A stretch of DNA of 26,088 nucleotides from DATIJJ01 sp039936115 (lineage in GTDB: Bacteria > Pseudomonadota > Gammaproteobacteria > DSM-16500): positions 1 through 26,088 of the forward strand of contig JBDTIZ010000030.1 in the NCBI GenBank assembly GCA_039936115.1. Reading direction: 5' to 3'. Positions within the stretch are counted from its first letter, which is position 1. Each line of letters starts with the position of its first letter. Positions 1-8,700 of this stretch are shown piece after piece. Under the pieces are notes generated by a model. The model saw only the letters and a list, made by a program, of their open reading frames with translations. It did not search any database and was not told the origin of the DNA. The position numbers and the translations under genes were made by a program.

Positions 1-64
1 AAACATCTTCTTGAGTCGTGCAGCCCTTTAGCAATTCATCTATTAATTCTACTTTCATAGTCAT
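1..64 (-). CDS. IS256-family transposase, N-terminal fragment (runs off window)
   Basis: Reading leftward from the ATG at 64-62, or from a second in-frame ATG at 58-56, gives MTMKVELIDELLKGCTTQED and continues off the window edge. The segment LIDELLKG..TQED is the typical opening of IS256-family (mutator-type DDE) transposases, which catalyse cut-and-paste or copy-out transposition of their own element. Only about 21 residues are visible, so the family call rests on this N-terminal signature and on the terminal-repeat-like sequence just outside it. Whether the transposase is intact cannot be judged. Confidence 0.6.
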   Translation of the reverse strand, partial: MTMKVELIDELLKGCTTQEDV

Positions 65-96
65 AGTCCATAAAAATTTACGTTATAGTACACTAT

Positions 97-126
97 GACC
101 GTTTACACAGGAAAATTTACAGACTC
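97..126 (-). mobile_element. Probable terminal inverted repeat / outer end of the IS256-type element
   Basis: Between the transposase start and the stop codon of the monooxygenase gene lies a segment that on the minus strand reads GAGTCTGTAAATTTTCCTGT then GTAAACGGTC. It sits where an IS256-family left end would be, 30-60 bases upstream of the transposase start. The other end is outside the window, so the repeat cannot be paired and the exact boundary (about 126) is inferred. Confidence 0.5.
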
Positions 127-128
127 AA

Positions 129-1580
129 TTATTTGCCTAACTTATCTGTTATTTTTAGCAAAACAGCATCAAAAGCATCTTTATTCAAACTGTACCAAAG
201 TTTTTTAGCCAGTTTTTTATCAATAGCCATATCATGAAGCATTAAAGGCAAAACATTAATGTTGCTTTTTTCATGTGGATAAACTGATCCATTGCTTAAA
301 TAACGATTGGGTATATGCCATTTGCTCTGACTTTTAGCCATCAGCGCTGCGTAATGATCAAAAGAATTTGCTTTTTTACGTAACGTTCCTTGATAAAAAT
401 TAGCAAGCCATTCTCCTGCGATAGAAAAACTTACTAATTGTTGAAGATAAATTACTTCTGTCATAAAGAATGCTATTTCAGGTATTTCTAAATCTAATAT
501 GTTATACATAAAATTTCTGGCTGCTGGATCATATTCTTCATTTACACCATCATTTCCTTCAATCAGTATCTTAGGTAAATTCGCTATTTGATTATAACCT
601 GTTGCGCAAATAATATAGTCTGCTTCTAGGGTAGCTCCATTTAGCAATGTGATTGAGTGTTCATCTAACGAATGTATCGTTGATTTGGTACTTTGAATGG
701 TACGCAAATAATGAAGCTCTTCTTTTTCCATTAGTGCCCTGCGGTTTTGAAATATATCTGCGTTGGGTTCCAAAGGATTGACAAAAAGAGTATTGACCAA
801 AGGTTTCTGCAGCCAGCGCATGATGCCGTTATATTTGGGAAATCGACGGCGTAATTTCAATAATGCTAAATAGTAAGTATATAAAAACTTGAGATGGTAC
901 CAGGAAAATTTATTTTTATGCTGGTATACCTTTTCAAAACAAAATGACCACAAACTTTTGGAGTACAACCAAGTGATATTTTCTTTTACCTTTTTTAGCA
1001 AAACCAATATATTGTGCGATGATTTGCCTGCACCCAGCACAACCACTTTTTTCTGATTCGATATTACATCATCTAACATCTTTTGGTTAAATTGACTGGA
1101 ATGAACGATCATTCCCTGGAATTTTTCCTCATTGTCAAAATGAGGCACATGTGGCGCTCCTGAATTAGTTAGTCCCGTTGCACAGATAACAATATCACAT
1201 TCAAATTTCAGCTGTTCATTATTGATAGGATTACGCGCATACACTTCACACTTTTTATTTTTTTTTCGGAGAACGCTAACAATATGCGTATTGAAATAAA
1301 TATGCTGATGTAATTTTTTTTCCGCAATATAGTCTTTCATATAACATAAAACTTCTTCTCGTGTTGCTCTTTCTGTTTCGCTTTTTATCGCGTGAAAATC
1401 AATAAAACGGTAGTTAAATGATTTTGAATGAATTTTTAAATCGGGATAGTGAGTATTAAACCAAACACCGCCGATGTCAGCGTTTTTTTCTAATATGACA
1501 GCATCAAACCCTCGGCTGCGCATAGAGCTTAAAACTGCTAAGCCCGCTCCGCCTGCGCCAATGATAATTACTTTTAACAA
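129..1580 (-). CDS. FAD/NADPH-dependent flavin monooxygenase (FMO/Baeyer-Villiger type)
   Basis: A 483-residue class B flavoprotein monooxygenase, a family that uses FAD and NADPH to insert one oxygen atom into a nucleophilic heteroatom or ketone substrate. The FAD-binding Rossmann motif GAGGAG is at residues 8-13, followed by GGVW at 37-40. The family fingerprint FxGxxxHxxx(Y/F) appears as FQGMIVHSSQF at 154-164. A second dinucleotide motif GAGKSS (183-188) fits NADPH, and the closing ATG motif is ICATGY at 324-329. The start is a TTG at 1578-1580, preceded by GAGGAAAAG and one base after the stop of the LuxR gene, so translation is probably coupled. The substrate cannot be told. An IS end lies two bases beyond the stop codon, so the extreme C-terminus may have been altered by the insertion. 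Confidence 0.9.
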   Translation of the reverse strand: MLKVIIIGAGGAGLAVLSSMRSRGFDAVILEKNADIGGVWFNTHYPDLKIHSKSFNYRFIDFHAIKSETERATREEVLCYMKDYIAEKKLHQHIYFNTHIVSVLRKKNKKCEVYARNPINNEQLKFECDIVICATGLTNSGAPHVPHFDNEEKFQGMIVHSSQFNQKMLDDVISNQKKVVVLGAGKSSHNILVLLKKVKENITWLYSKSLWSFCFEKVYQHKNKFSWYHLKFLYTYYLALLKLRRRFPKYNGIMRWLQKPLVNTLFVNPLEPNADIFQNRRALMEKEELHYLRTIQSTKSTIHSLDEHSITLLNGATLEADYIICATGYNQIANLPKILIEGNDGVNEEYDPAARNFMYNILDLEIPEIAFFMTEVIYLQQLVSFSIAGEWLANFYQGTLRKKANSFDHYAALMAKSQSKWHIPNRYLSNGSVYPHEKSNINVLPLMLHDMAIDKKLAKKLWYSLNKDAFDAVLLKITDKLGK

Positions 1581-1581
1581 T

Positions 1582-2406
1582 TTACTTTTCCTCTAATAGC
1601 TTTATTGAATCAGAATCAAGGGTTTTTAAAATTAATTCAGACTTTGAATGTACATTTAATTTTATTTTTAACATCTCGAAGTAATGTTGCACGGTATGCT
1701 GAGATAGACCAAGAATATGTGCGATTTCTTTTAATGTTTTACCCCGAATAACATGTTGTAAAATTTCGCTCTGGCGTTTAGAGAGAACTGCATTTTCAAA
1801 ATATAATTTTCGTGAAGAACTCGTATTTAGATTGAGCTCCTTAGAGAATTCATCACGGTTTAAGGCAATCTCCGTTTCTTCAAAATCAACTTGTTGCGCT
1901 CCAGCAAGGTTAAATTTAAAAGTGTAGGCATTAGAGAGCGACTTGGATTGTCTAACATGATCATTAAATTGCGAGATAAAAAGCTTAAGCAAATCAATAT
2001 TAGCAAGATACACCTGATTAATTTGCTTAGTTCTAGTGGCATTTGCAAAATGATAATAGTTAATGCAATCTTTTCTTTTCTCGATAATTGTGAAAGGATT
2101 ATGCACTTTAAACCCCGCAGCCTCGACGCACAGTTGTGCACTTTGCGCACTAAATTGCATTCCATCCCACACAAAAAAATCGCCGAACTGCTTTTCATTT
2201 ACCATATGAATATCTGTTACATAATACTTATTTTTTAAATAGTGTTGAAGAAACGCAGGGTTAGAAGATATTGTGGAAAATTGTTTTTTGTTATCAATTC
2301 TGACATGCGAAAAATAACTGATATTTAATTTTTTCAATGGCTCACAGAGATAAGAAATATCATCAGCATATGTGAATGATGGATGTTTATACAGACTGGG
2401 TAACAT
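1582..2406 (-). CDS. LuxR-type transcriptional regulator (C-terminal HTH)
   Basis: A DNA-binding regulator with a typical LuxR/GerE helix-turn-helix at its C-terminus: KEIAHILGLSQHTVQHY followed by KLNVHSKSELI. The roughly 190-residue N-terminal half is presumably the sensor, but I recognise no named ligand domain in it. The size matches short LuxR-like regulators. The ATG at 2404-2406 is preferred over the one at 2410-2412 because AAAGG at 2413-2417 directly abuts the upstream ATG but sits six bases before the inner one. The gene lies between a membrane-protein gene and the monooxygenase on the same strand, with one base between its stop and the next start, so it likely belongs to that operon. 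It resembles the regulator at 15512-16303 in layout. Confidence 0.85.
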   Translation of the reverse strand: MLPSLYKHPSFTYADDISYLCEPLKKLNISYFSHVRIDNKKQFSTISSNPAFLQHYLKNKYYVTDIHMVNEKQFGDFFVWDGMQFSAQSAQLCVEAAGFKVHNPFTIIEKRKDCINYYHFANATRTKQINQVYLANIDLLKLFISQFNDHVRQSKSLSNAYTFKFNLAGAQQVDFEETEIALNRDEFSKELNLNTSSSRKLYFENAVLSKRQSEILQHVIRGKTLKEIAHILGLSQHTVQHYFEMLKIKLNVHSKSELILKTLDSDSIKLLEEK

Positions 2407-2412
2407 AATCAT

Positions 2413-2417
2413 CCTTT
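2413..2417 (-). promoter_or_regulatory. Ribosome binding site that decides the LuxR start
   Basis: On the minus strand AAAGG immediately precedes ATGATTATG. With no gap to the first ATG and six bases to the second, it favours the second ATG (2406-2404). Confidence 0.5.
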
Positions 2418-2466
2418 GATTGTTATTGCCAAAATAAATTATAGAGTTCTCATAATAAGATTTTTT

Positions 2467-3276
2467 TTACCTTTCTGTAAAGAAGGTTCCCACTTTATAG
2501 AAAAATTTTGTTTGTTGGCCGAAAAATCTCCCTATCAACATATGTTCCTTAGTAAATCGAATAAAATATATTGTCATCAAAATGACACCGGCCATTGCTG
2601 CTGTCATGGCTAACGGAAAATTATAAGTTATAGAAATATCTAGATGTTTTAAGGGCGTATCGTACGAGAAATGAATTAATAAATAAATCCCCAAAATAAA
2701 TGCTCTAGACTGTAGCCACAATTTATTATTCCTGACGCTTATTAATAATGAAGCCAACAATATAACAAAGTGACGAAGACCGAATTCGGGCCAAATGGTA
2801 TAAATAAATGTCCAATTCCATACGCTATACCCAATGATCCACATCATGGGAATGTTCCAAAATAAATCGCGAGTAGATTTACTGTCGTCAACATACGTTT
2901 CTTTAATTAAAGGTAATGTAAGAAGTAATAAAATCCCAGAAATGCTGTTAATATTACTTATGAGATTCTTATCTAAAAATCCTTCTACAATCCCTTCCAA
3001 AATATTAACGGCGAAAAACCCCCATAATATCCATAATGCAACTTTAGTTTGCGCCCACGAAATATAGCGGCAAGCAAGTAACCAGGATGCTCCCAAACAA
3101 ACCGAATACACTTTCATCCATAGAAAGTAACTCGAATTTTCTTGCATCGCTAAAGGCAGCAATAAAAAAGGACATATTAAGAATACTAGCCACGCGATGA
3201 TTCGATTGTGGCGAACAATTTGATGAGCTATTAATAGAAAAATTAAAAATCCTACGGCATAAAAAAATAGATTCAC
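2467..3276 (-). CDS. Multi-pass membrane protein, DUF5692-like
   Basis: 269 residues, strongly hydrophobic, with about seven or eight membrane segments from residue 2 to about 245 and a short basic C-terminal tail. The pattern WMKVYS, RYISWA, NILEGIVEGF, NSISGILLLLTLP, FWNIPMMWIIGYSVWNW and KLWLQSRA matches my recollection of the DUF5692 family of unknown function, including the conserved WNIPxxWII and WLQ.RA segments. The start is GTG (3276-3274) behind AGGGAT at good spacing. It is the first gene of a leftward set with the LuxR regulator (54 bases downstream) and the monooxygenase, so it may form the membrane part of the same response. Function unknown. Confidence 0.65.
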   Translation of the reverse strand: MNLFFYAVGFLIFLLIAHQIVRHNRIIAWLVFLICPFLLLPLAMQENSSYFLWMKVYSVCLGASWLLACRYISWAQTKVALWILWGFFAVNILEGIVEGFLDKNLISNINSISGILLLLTLPLIKETYVDDSKSTRDLFWNIPMMWIIGYSVWNWTFIYTIWPEFGLRHFVILLASLLISVRNNKLWLQSRAFILGIYLLIHFSYDTPLKHLDISITYNFPLAMTAAMAGVILMTIYFIRFTKEHMLIGRFFGQQTKFFYKVGTFFTER

Positions 3277-3495
3277 GGTATTATCCCTAAATTCAGGTTG
3301 ATTAGCCTAAAAAAATATTTTGTATTTTATTTTATGTCGTGCAACATGACACACTTCTCCATGTATTTCAAAGTAGATATTCAACTATCCTATCCGTTAC
3401 TCAATCCCGGCGCTGTTCATCTGCACTGAGTAAAGCGTATCCACTGATTAACTGCTATAATTAAATTAAATCAATTGTAACTTGGAGGATTGATT
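3277..3495. other. Divergent promoter region
   Basis: This 219-bp AT-rich gap separates the leftward DUF5692-like gene from a rightward gene and must carry promoters for both. A TATAAT hexamer at 3456-3461 is a fair -10 box for the rightward gene, though no good -35 lies at the matching distance. On the minus strand TTGCAC (3344-3339) could be a -35 for the leftward operon. No other structure is evident. Confidence 0.35.
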
Positions 3496-4023
3496 ATGAC
3501 CGGTACTCGTGGAACAGAGGCAAAAGAGACAAAAAACTGGAAAGAAGAGCATAAAGAGCTAGCAAATGACATAGTGAAGGCATGTAATGGTTATCTGCTT
3601 AAATATCCTTCAGAAACTCGTACAACTTTTAGTCATGGGGCTACCAATAGAGAAATAGCCGTTCTGATAGTCAGAAAACTGAACACCAAAATTATGAAAG
3701 CTCCGGAAACTGTGAATGAAGCAGATGTTTTAAAATTAATCTGGGAAGCTTTAGAGACAAAGTCGTCCAAGCAAAAGTCTATGCGGGAAGGTGAGCTTAA
3801 AAATGCAATAATGGAGGCTATTGATGGTCACATTATAAAAATCTACAATCTAAATCCCGATAAAATTCACGAAAATCAACTTAAAAATGACCTAGCAAGT
3901 CATGGTTTAGACGGCGATGGCGCCTCCGCAAAGAATATCATGAGCCCTTTGGATTTTGCTAAAAACAGATTAGATGAATTGCGTCCAGCAGAAAAATTAA
4001 CTAGTAGCCATCAAAAAAAATAA
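3496..4023 (+). CDS. Unrecognised 175-residue soluble protein
   Basis: A lysine- and glutamate-rich, probably mostly helical cytosolic protein with no signal peptide or membrane segment. I recognise no family. The start is taken as ATG at 3496-3498, seven bases after a strong GGAGG (3484-3488); a TTG two codons upstream would be too close to that site. It begins with a charged helical region (about residues 5-35), has a central segment NREIAVLIVRKLNTKIM, and ends in a hydrophilic tail AEKLTSSHQKK. It stands alone between a divergent operon and a secreted protein. In an intracellular lineage such orphan proteins can be secreted effectors, but nothing in the sequence proves this. Confidence 0.7.
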   Translation: MTGTRGTEAKETKNWKEEHKELANDIVKACNGYLLKYPSETRTTFSHGATNREIAVLIVRKLNTKIMKAPETVNEADVLKLIWEALETKSSKQKSMREGELKNAIMEAIDGHIIKIYNLNPDKIHENQLKNDLASHGLDGDGASAKNIMSPLDFAKNRLDELRPAEKLTSSHQKK

Positions 4024-4161
4024 CAGCCTCTTTCATGCTAAACGGCTCATAACTTAAGTACGTTGCAGGGCACTTTAGTTTCGCTTCAGACCCCTAATAT
4101 CAAAGATAAGTTTCTTATGATATTATTTTTCTTCTACTCATATTTAGAAGGAAGAGCATGA

Positions 4162-4587
4162 ATGAAGAAGCTACTTATATCTATCCTATTATTCTCTATG
4201 TCATCTATTAGTTTTGCTGGATCATTATCACCCGCAAATAAAGCAACAGCTACTTCAGCATTAACAGATAAAACAATCACAACCATTTCTGCTGCAACAT
4301 TAGATGGAAAAGTTATTTCTGATAGTTTTACTGGTTATTTTGGCAAAGATGGAAAAGTAACCGGTAAGTTTGTCAATAAACCTGCTGATGGCCCTCAATC
4401 GGATCAAGGTTCTTGGAATGTAAAATCTGATGGCAAAGTATGTGTGACATGGGAGCATTGGAACGAAGCTAAAGAAAAATGTGTTAATTTTTATAAACTA
4501 AATAATGCCTTTCTTATTTTAAATAAGAACAATGGTTTTGAAAGTTTAGTCTTATATAGCGACATGAAATCCGGTAATCAAATGTAG
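4162..4587 (+). CDS. Small secreted protein, DUF995-like
   Basis: 141 residues with a clear signal peptide: MKKLLISILLFSMSSISFA, then a probable cleavage after Ala19, so the product should reach the periplasm or beyond. The mature part has a glycine-rich beta pattern (FTGYFGKDGKVTGKF) and the segment GSWNVKSDGKVCVTW, with two cysteines (94 and 107) that could form a disulfide. This W...DGK.C..W...C pattern recalls the DUF995 family of unknown function. AAGGAAG (4149-4155) precedes the ATG at 4162; an ATG four bases earlier is in another frame. A repeat element follows the gene. Confidence 0.75.
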   Translation: MKKLLISILLFSMSSISFAGSLSPANKATATSALTDKTITTISAATLDGKVISDSFTGYFGKDGKVTGKFVNKPADGPQSDQGSWNVKSDGKVCVTWEHWNEAKEKCVNFYKLNNAFLILNKNNGFESLVLYSDMKSGNQM

Positions 4588-4657
4588 ATCGTTAGTTGAT
4601 GTTCTAAGTAAGCCTCTCATTGAATGGCGGTACAGTATGAAAATGCGACCTGCCGCC

Positions 4658-4757
4658 ACTTGGCTTTGTCACTCTGGACTTGACTCTGTCACCCAGCACT
4701 TCGCTTTGTCACCCAGCACTTGGCTCTGTCACCCCGCACTTGGCTTTGTCACCCCGC
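4658..4757 (+). repeat. Tandem array of 20-bp units, left flank of repeat copy A
   Basis: Five consecutive 20-bp units (starting 4658, 4678, 4698, 4718, 4738) of the form ACTTGGCTTTGTCACCCCGC. They are most degenerate far from the element and match the consensus exactly next to it. The last unit merges into the inverted arm of copy A. Confidence 0.9.
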
Positions 4758-4873
4758 ACTTGTTGCGGGGTCTGGAATACTAAACATAAATATAGTCATT
4801 TAAAAAAATAAAATGTATTTTTTATTATTTAAAACCCGGACCCCGCAACAAGTGCGGGGTGACAAAGCCAAGT
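4738..4873 (+). repeat. Palindromic repeat element, copy A
   Basis: Inverted arms at 4738-4775 and 4836-4873 (38 bp each, one T/C difference) flank a 60-bp AT-rich spacer ending TTTTTATTATTTAAAAC. The arm contains the nested GC-rich sequence CCCCGCACTTGTTGCGGGG, itself an imperfect hairpin. The same arms and spacer occur in copies B, C and D. Beyond the right arm come degenerate 19-20 bp units up to about 4910. No coding capacity; in RNA it would form a long stem between two rightward genes. Confidence 0.9.
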
Positions 4874-4928
4874 CCAGGGCAACAAACCAATTCCGGGATT
4901 GCTCAAGATGACAGCATTCATTACTACT

Positions 4929-4945
4929 CAATTGTCAACAACCCC
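4929..4945 (-). repeat. Solitary outer-end sequence beside copy A
   Basis: CAATTGTCAACAACCCC here closely matches the outer inverted repeat that encloses copy B (10699-10716 and 11049-11066) and, in reverse complement, the sequence left of copy C at 11875-11892. No partner was found on the left side of copy A. Confidence 0.6.
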
Positions 4946-4967
4946 TACCATACGAAGAGAAATAAAA

Positions 4968-5657
4968 ATGAATAACCGTACATTAAAATTTTTTCACACC
5001 AATACAAGAAAATTACCTACTTTTACTATCATGCGACATGCAGAGTCTACTTGGAATGCTGATAGAAAACGTGTGCAAGGCGCCTCTGTAGATCCTAGTA
5101 TCATCCTGTCAAAGAACGGCAGAAATTCAATTCACCCTGCTTTAAAAGATCTATCAAAACCGGATGTTTTGATTTGTAGTTCCTTATTAAGATGTAAAGA
5201 AACAGCTGAATCATGGTTTGGTTGTGCCTTTGAAACGATTCCAGTACAAAAAAAAATTGTTTCTGATTTGAGAGAAATCAACGCGGGCATTTTTGAAGGT
5301 CGGTATATTGATGAATTAACCCATGATGAATTATGGAAATTGTGGTTAAGAAATCCCTCTACTTTCCCAGGATTTCCTAAAGGTGAAACACCTTATGAAT
5401 TTCAACAACGCGTTTTAACAGCATTTTCTCAAATTTGCTCCGAATTTAATGATACATCTCAACAGATATGTGTGATTACACATGGAATTGTCATGCGAGT
5501 TTTAAAATGTTATCTCGATGATAAAGATTTATCGCATTTATGGAAATATGATGTGACGAATCTTGAAAGATTAACATTAACAAAAGAACACTCAAAGGCT
5601 TTACAGAGTTACCCCATTCAAATACGGGATTCTTGTAGGCGCCACCCTCCGTTATAG
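4968..5657 (+). CDS. Histidine phosphatase (phosphoglycerate-mutase-like) family protein
   Basis: 229 residues counted from the ATG at 4968. The catalytic motif RHAES (R23, H24; His24 is the expected phospho-acceptor) is followed by SSLLRCKETA (Arg75), LREINAGIFEG (101-111) and THGIVMRVL with the second catalytic His172. This is the order expected for the phosphoglycerate mutase/acid phosphatase superfamily, which hydrolyses or transfers phosphate through a phosphohistidine. The substrate (sugar phosphate, cobalamin intermediate, other) cannot be told. The frame stays open upstream to 4899, but that part is repeat-derived DNA, so the inner ATG behind AAGAGAAATAAAA is preferred. It lies 80 bases before lhr on the same strand. 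Confidence 0.85.
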   Translation: MNNRTLKFFHTNTRKLPTFTIMRHAESTWNADRKRVQGASVDPSIILSKNGRNSIHPALKDLSKPDVLICSSLLRCKETAESWFGCAFETIPVQKKIVSDLREINAGIFEGRYIDELTHDELWKLWLRNPSTFPGFPKGETPYEFQQRVLTAFSQICSEFNDTSQQICVITHGIVMRVLKCYLDDKDLSHLWKYDVTNLERLTLTKEHSKALQSYPIQIRDSCRRHPPL

Positions 5658-5737
5658 TAGTAAAACAGGTATGTCTCAACATCAATACAGTGTATAATTA
5701 CTAGACATATCATGCCGTCTGAATAGAATATTTATCA

Positions 5738-8700
5738 ATGACAAAAGAAATTGATCATAGTCTCGACTGGGCTCATCCCCTTGTCCGTGAATGGTTTATC
5801 CATACTTTAGGTTCGCCAACAGATCCGCAAAGACAAGGATGGCCACCCATTCTTGCGGGTAAGACAACGTTGATCTCAGCGCCTACAGGATCGGGAAAAA
5901 CATTTGCTGCATTTTTAGCATGTCTCGATGATTTAGTAAGAAAATCAATTGCGGGTACACTTTTAAATAAAACAGAAGTGTTATATGTTTCGCCATTAAA
6001 AGCGCTAGGCAATGACATCCAAAAAAATCTGATGAATCCCCTTTCAGAGATTTTTGCGCTGGCTAAAATACAAAATATTAAAATGTCTGAAATTCGAGTC
6101 GCTGTTAGAACAGGTGATACACCAACACGTGAACGTGTTGCCATGTTAAAAAATCCACCGCATATCTTGGTCACTACACCTGAATCATTATATATTTTAC
6201 TCACTGCGGAAAAGAGTCGCGAAATCTTAAGAAATGTTAAAACTGTTATTGTCGATGAAATTCATGCATTAGCTGATGATAAACGTGGTGCGCATCTTTC
6301 GTTATCGTTAGAACGTCTTGAAGCAATCACACATCAACCACCAATACGCATTGGTTTATCTGCTACACAAAAACCACTTGAAATCGTCGCAAATTTTTTA
6401 ACGGGTAATGGGCGCGCTCTTCCAATCATGATTGACATTGGACATATCAGACATTTAGAACTTGCGGTAGAAGTTCCTTCTAGCGAATTAAGTGCTGTAG
6501 CATCAAATGAATCATGGGATGAAATTTATGATCGTATTGCACAACTTGCGGAACAAAATCGTTCAACATTAATTTTTGCAAATACACGCAGAATCGCAGA
6601 AAGAGCAGCACATCATCTCGCAGAAAGATTGGGCGAAGATCAAGTTTTATCTCATCATGGTAGTTTGTCTAGAAAATTGAGATTAGCTGCCGAAACAAAA
6701 TTGAAAAATGGTGAATTAAAAGCCTTGGTTGCAACAGCATCGTTAGAATTAGGCATAGACATCGGTAGTATAGATTTAGTGTGCCAGCTTGGTTCGCCTC
6801 GCTCAATCGCCGTGATGCTACAACGTGCAGGTCGCGCAGGACATTGGCACGGTGCCATTTCCAAAGCACGAATTTTCGCGACGACGCGCGATGAACTGTT
6901 AGAATGCGCAGCTCTGACGAATGCAATTTTAGAGGGAGATCTTGATCAACTTATTATTCCTGTTGAACCGATTGATATATTAGCACAACAAATTGTTGCA
7001 AGCTGTGCGACGAATGATTGGTTAGAAGATGATTTATTTTCTCTAGTAAAAAAATCTTATCATTATAAAACATTATCGCGTCAAACATTTGACACTGTCA
7101 TCGAAATGCTTTCTGAAGGAATCGCGGGCTCGCGTGGTCGATATGGCGCTTATCTTTTTCGTGATCGTATTAACGGGATGGTTAAAGGTCGTCGCGGAAG
7201 TCGGCTGACTGCAATTACGAGTGGCGGCGCAATTCCTGATAATGGGTTATTTACCGTCATAACTGAGCCAACAGGTATGACGGTGGGAACATTAGATGAA
7301 GACTTTGCAGTAGAAAGTAATAGTGGAGATATTTTTTTATTAGGTAGCACTTCATGGAGAATAAGACGCGTAGAAAGCGCAACCGGTCGTATTATCGTTG
7401 AAGATGCACAGGGCGCCCCACCTAGCGTTCCCTTTTGGCGCGGCGAGACGCCTGGACGCACCAATGAACTTTCATTGCGGGTTTCTGAATTACGCCAAAA
7501 AATCAGTGATATGTTACCTAGCAATTGCTTTCCCACAGTAGCGGCAAAAGAGCAACCTGCAACACTGATCGCAATCAATTGGTTAAAAGAAAATTGTAAA
7601 GTAGATGCAGCAGGTGCGGAACAAATCGTTGAATATATTCTTCAAGGCAGAGCATTGCTAGGAAAAGTGCCTACTCAAAAAACTGTGATTGCAGAACGGT
7701 TTTTTGACGAAGGAGGTGGGATGCAATTAATTATCCATGCCCCTTTTGGTGCGAGAATTAATAAAGCATGGGGCCTCGCGTTGCGAAAATGCTTCTGTCG
7801 TTCATTTAATTTTGAATTGCAAGCGTCCGCAACTGACAATGGAATCAATATCGCATTAACGGAACAACACAGCTTTCCTTTAAGTGATGTTTTTGCTTTC
7901 TTAAATCCAAAAACTATCAGATCTGTTTTGACACAAGCTGTTTTACAGTCGCCCCTATTTGCCACACATTGGCGTTGGGATGCTGGTCGATCATTAGCTT
8001 TAGTGCGGTTTCGAAATGGAAAAAAAGTTCCGCCTAATATTTTACGTATGCTTTCAGATGATTTGTTAGCGGCAGTATTTCCAGATGCTGCAGCATGCCA
8101 AGATAATTTAGCGGGTCGCGATATTGATCTCCCTGATCATCCACTCATTAATGAAGCTATGAAAGATTCATTGACAGCCGCTTTAGATTTAGAAGGTATC
8201 ATCGAGGTCTTAACTAAAATTAATAATCATGAAATTGAATGTCTTGCAATAGATACAACAACACCTTCTCAATTTGCTCATGAAATTTTAAATGCGAATC
8301 CGTATGCCTTTTTAGACGATGCGCCTTTAGAGGAAAGACGTGCACGATCGGTTGCAATGCGTCGTTTATTGCCACACTCACTCTTGCAAGAGATTGGCAG
8401 ATTAGATCCTATTGCCATCGAAGAAGTTTCGCAACAAGCATGGCCTGATGTACGAAATGCGGATGAATTACACGATGCGTTACAAACATTTATTGCTTTT
8501 CCGGCTGATTCATTTTTGCATCAAGCAGAAACATTACGTTGGAAATCTTTCCTAGATGAACTTATTTTAGCGGGACGTGTTGGCACAGCGACAGCAAATA
8601 ACAAATTATTTTGGTTTGCCGTTGAAAAAGCTAAAACATTTTCTGCCATTTATCCTGAAGCAGTTTTACATCACACTCTTAAAGAAATAGAAGTACACTC

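Noticed and set aside
1891..2238. 115-codon rightward open frame
   Set aside because: It lies opposite the LuxR-type gene, has no ribosome binding site, and its translation looks non-protein-like; it is a shadow of the true gene.
4658..4757. Regular 20-bp tandem units as a possible CRISPR array
   Set aside because: Units are directly adjacent with no unique spacers of 30-40 bp, they decay in one direction and merge into an inverted repeat, and there are no cas genes.
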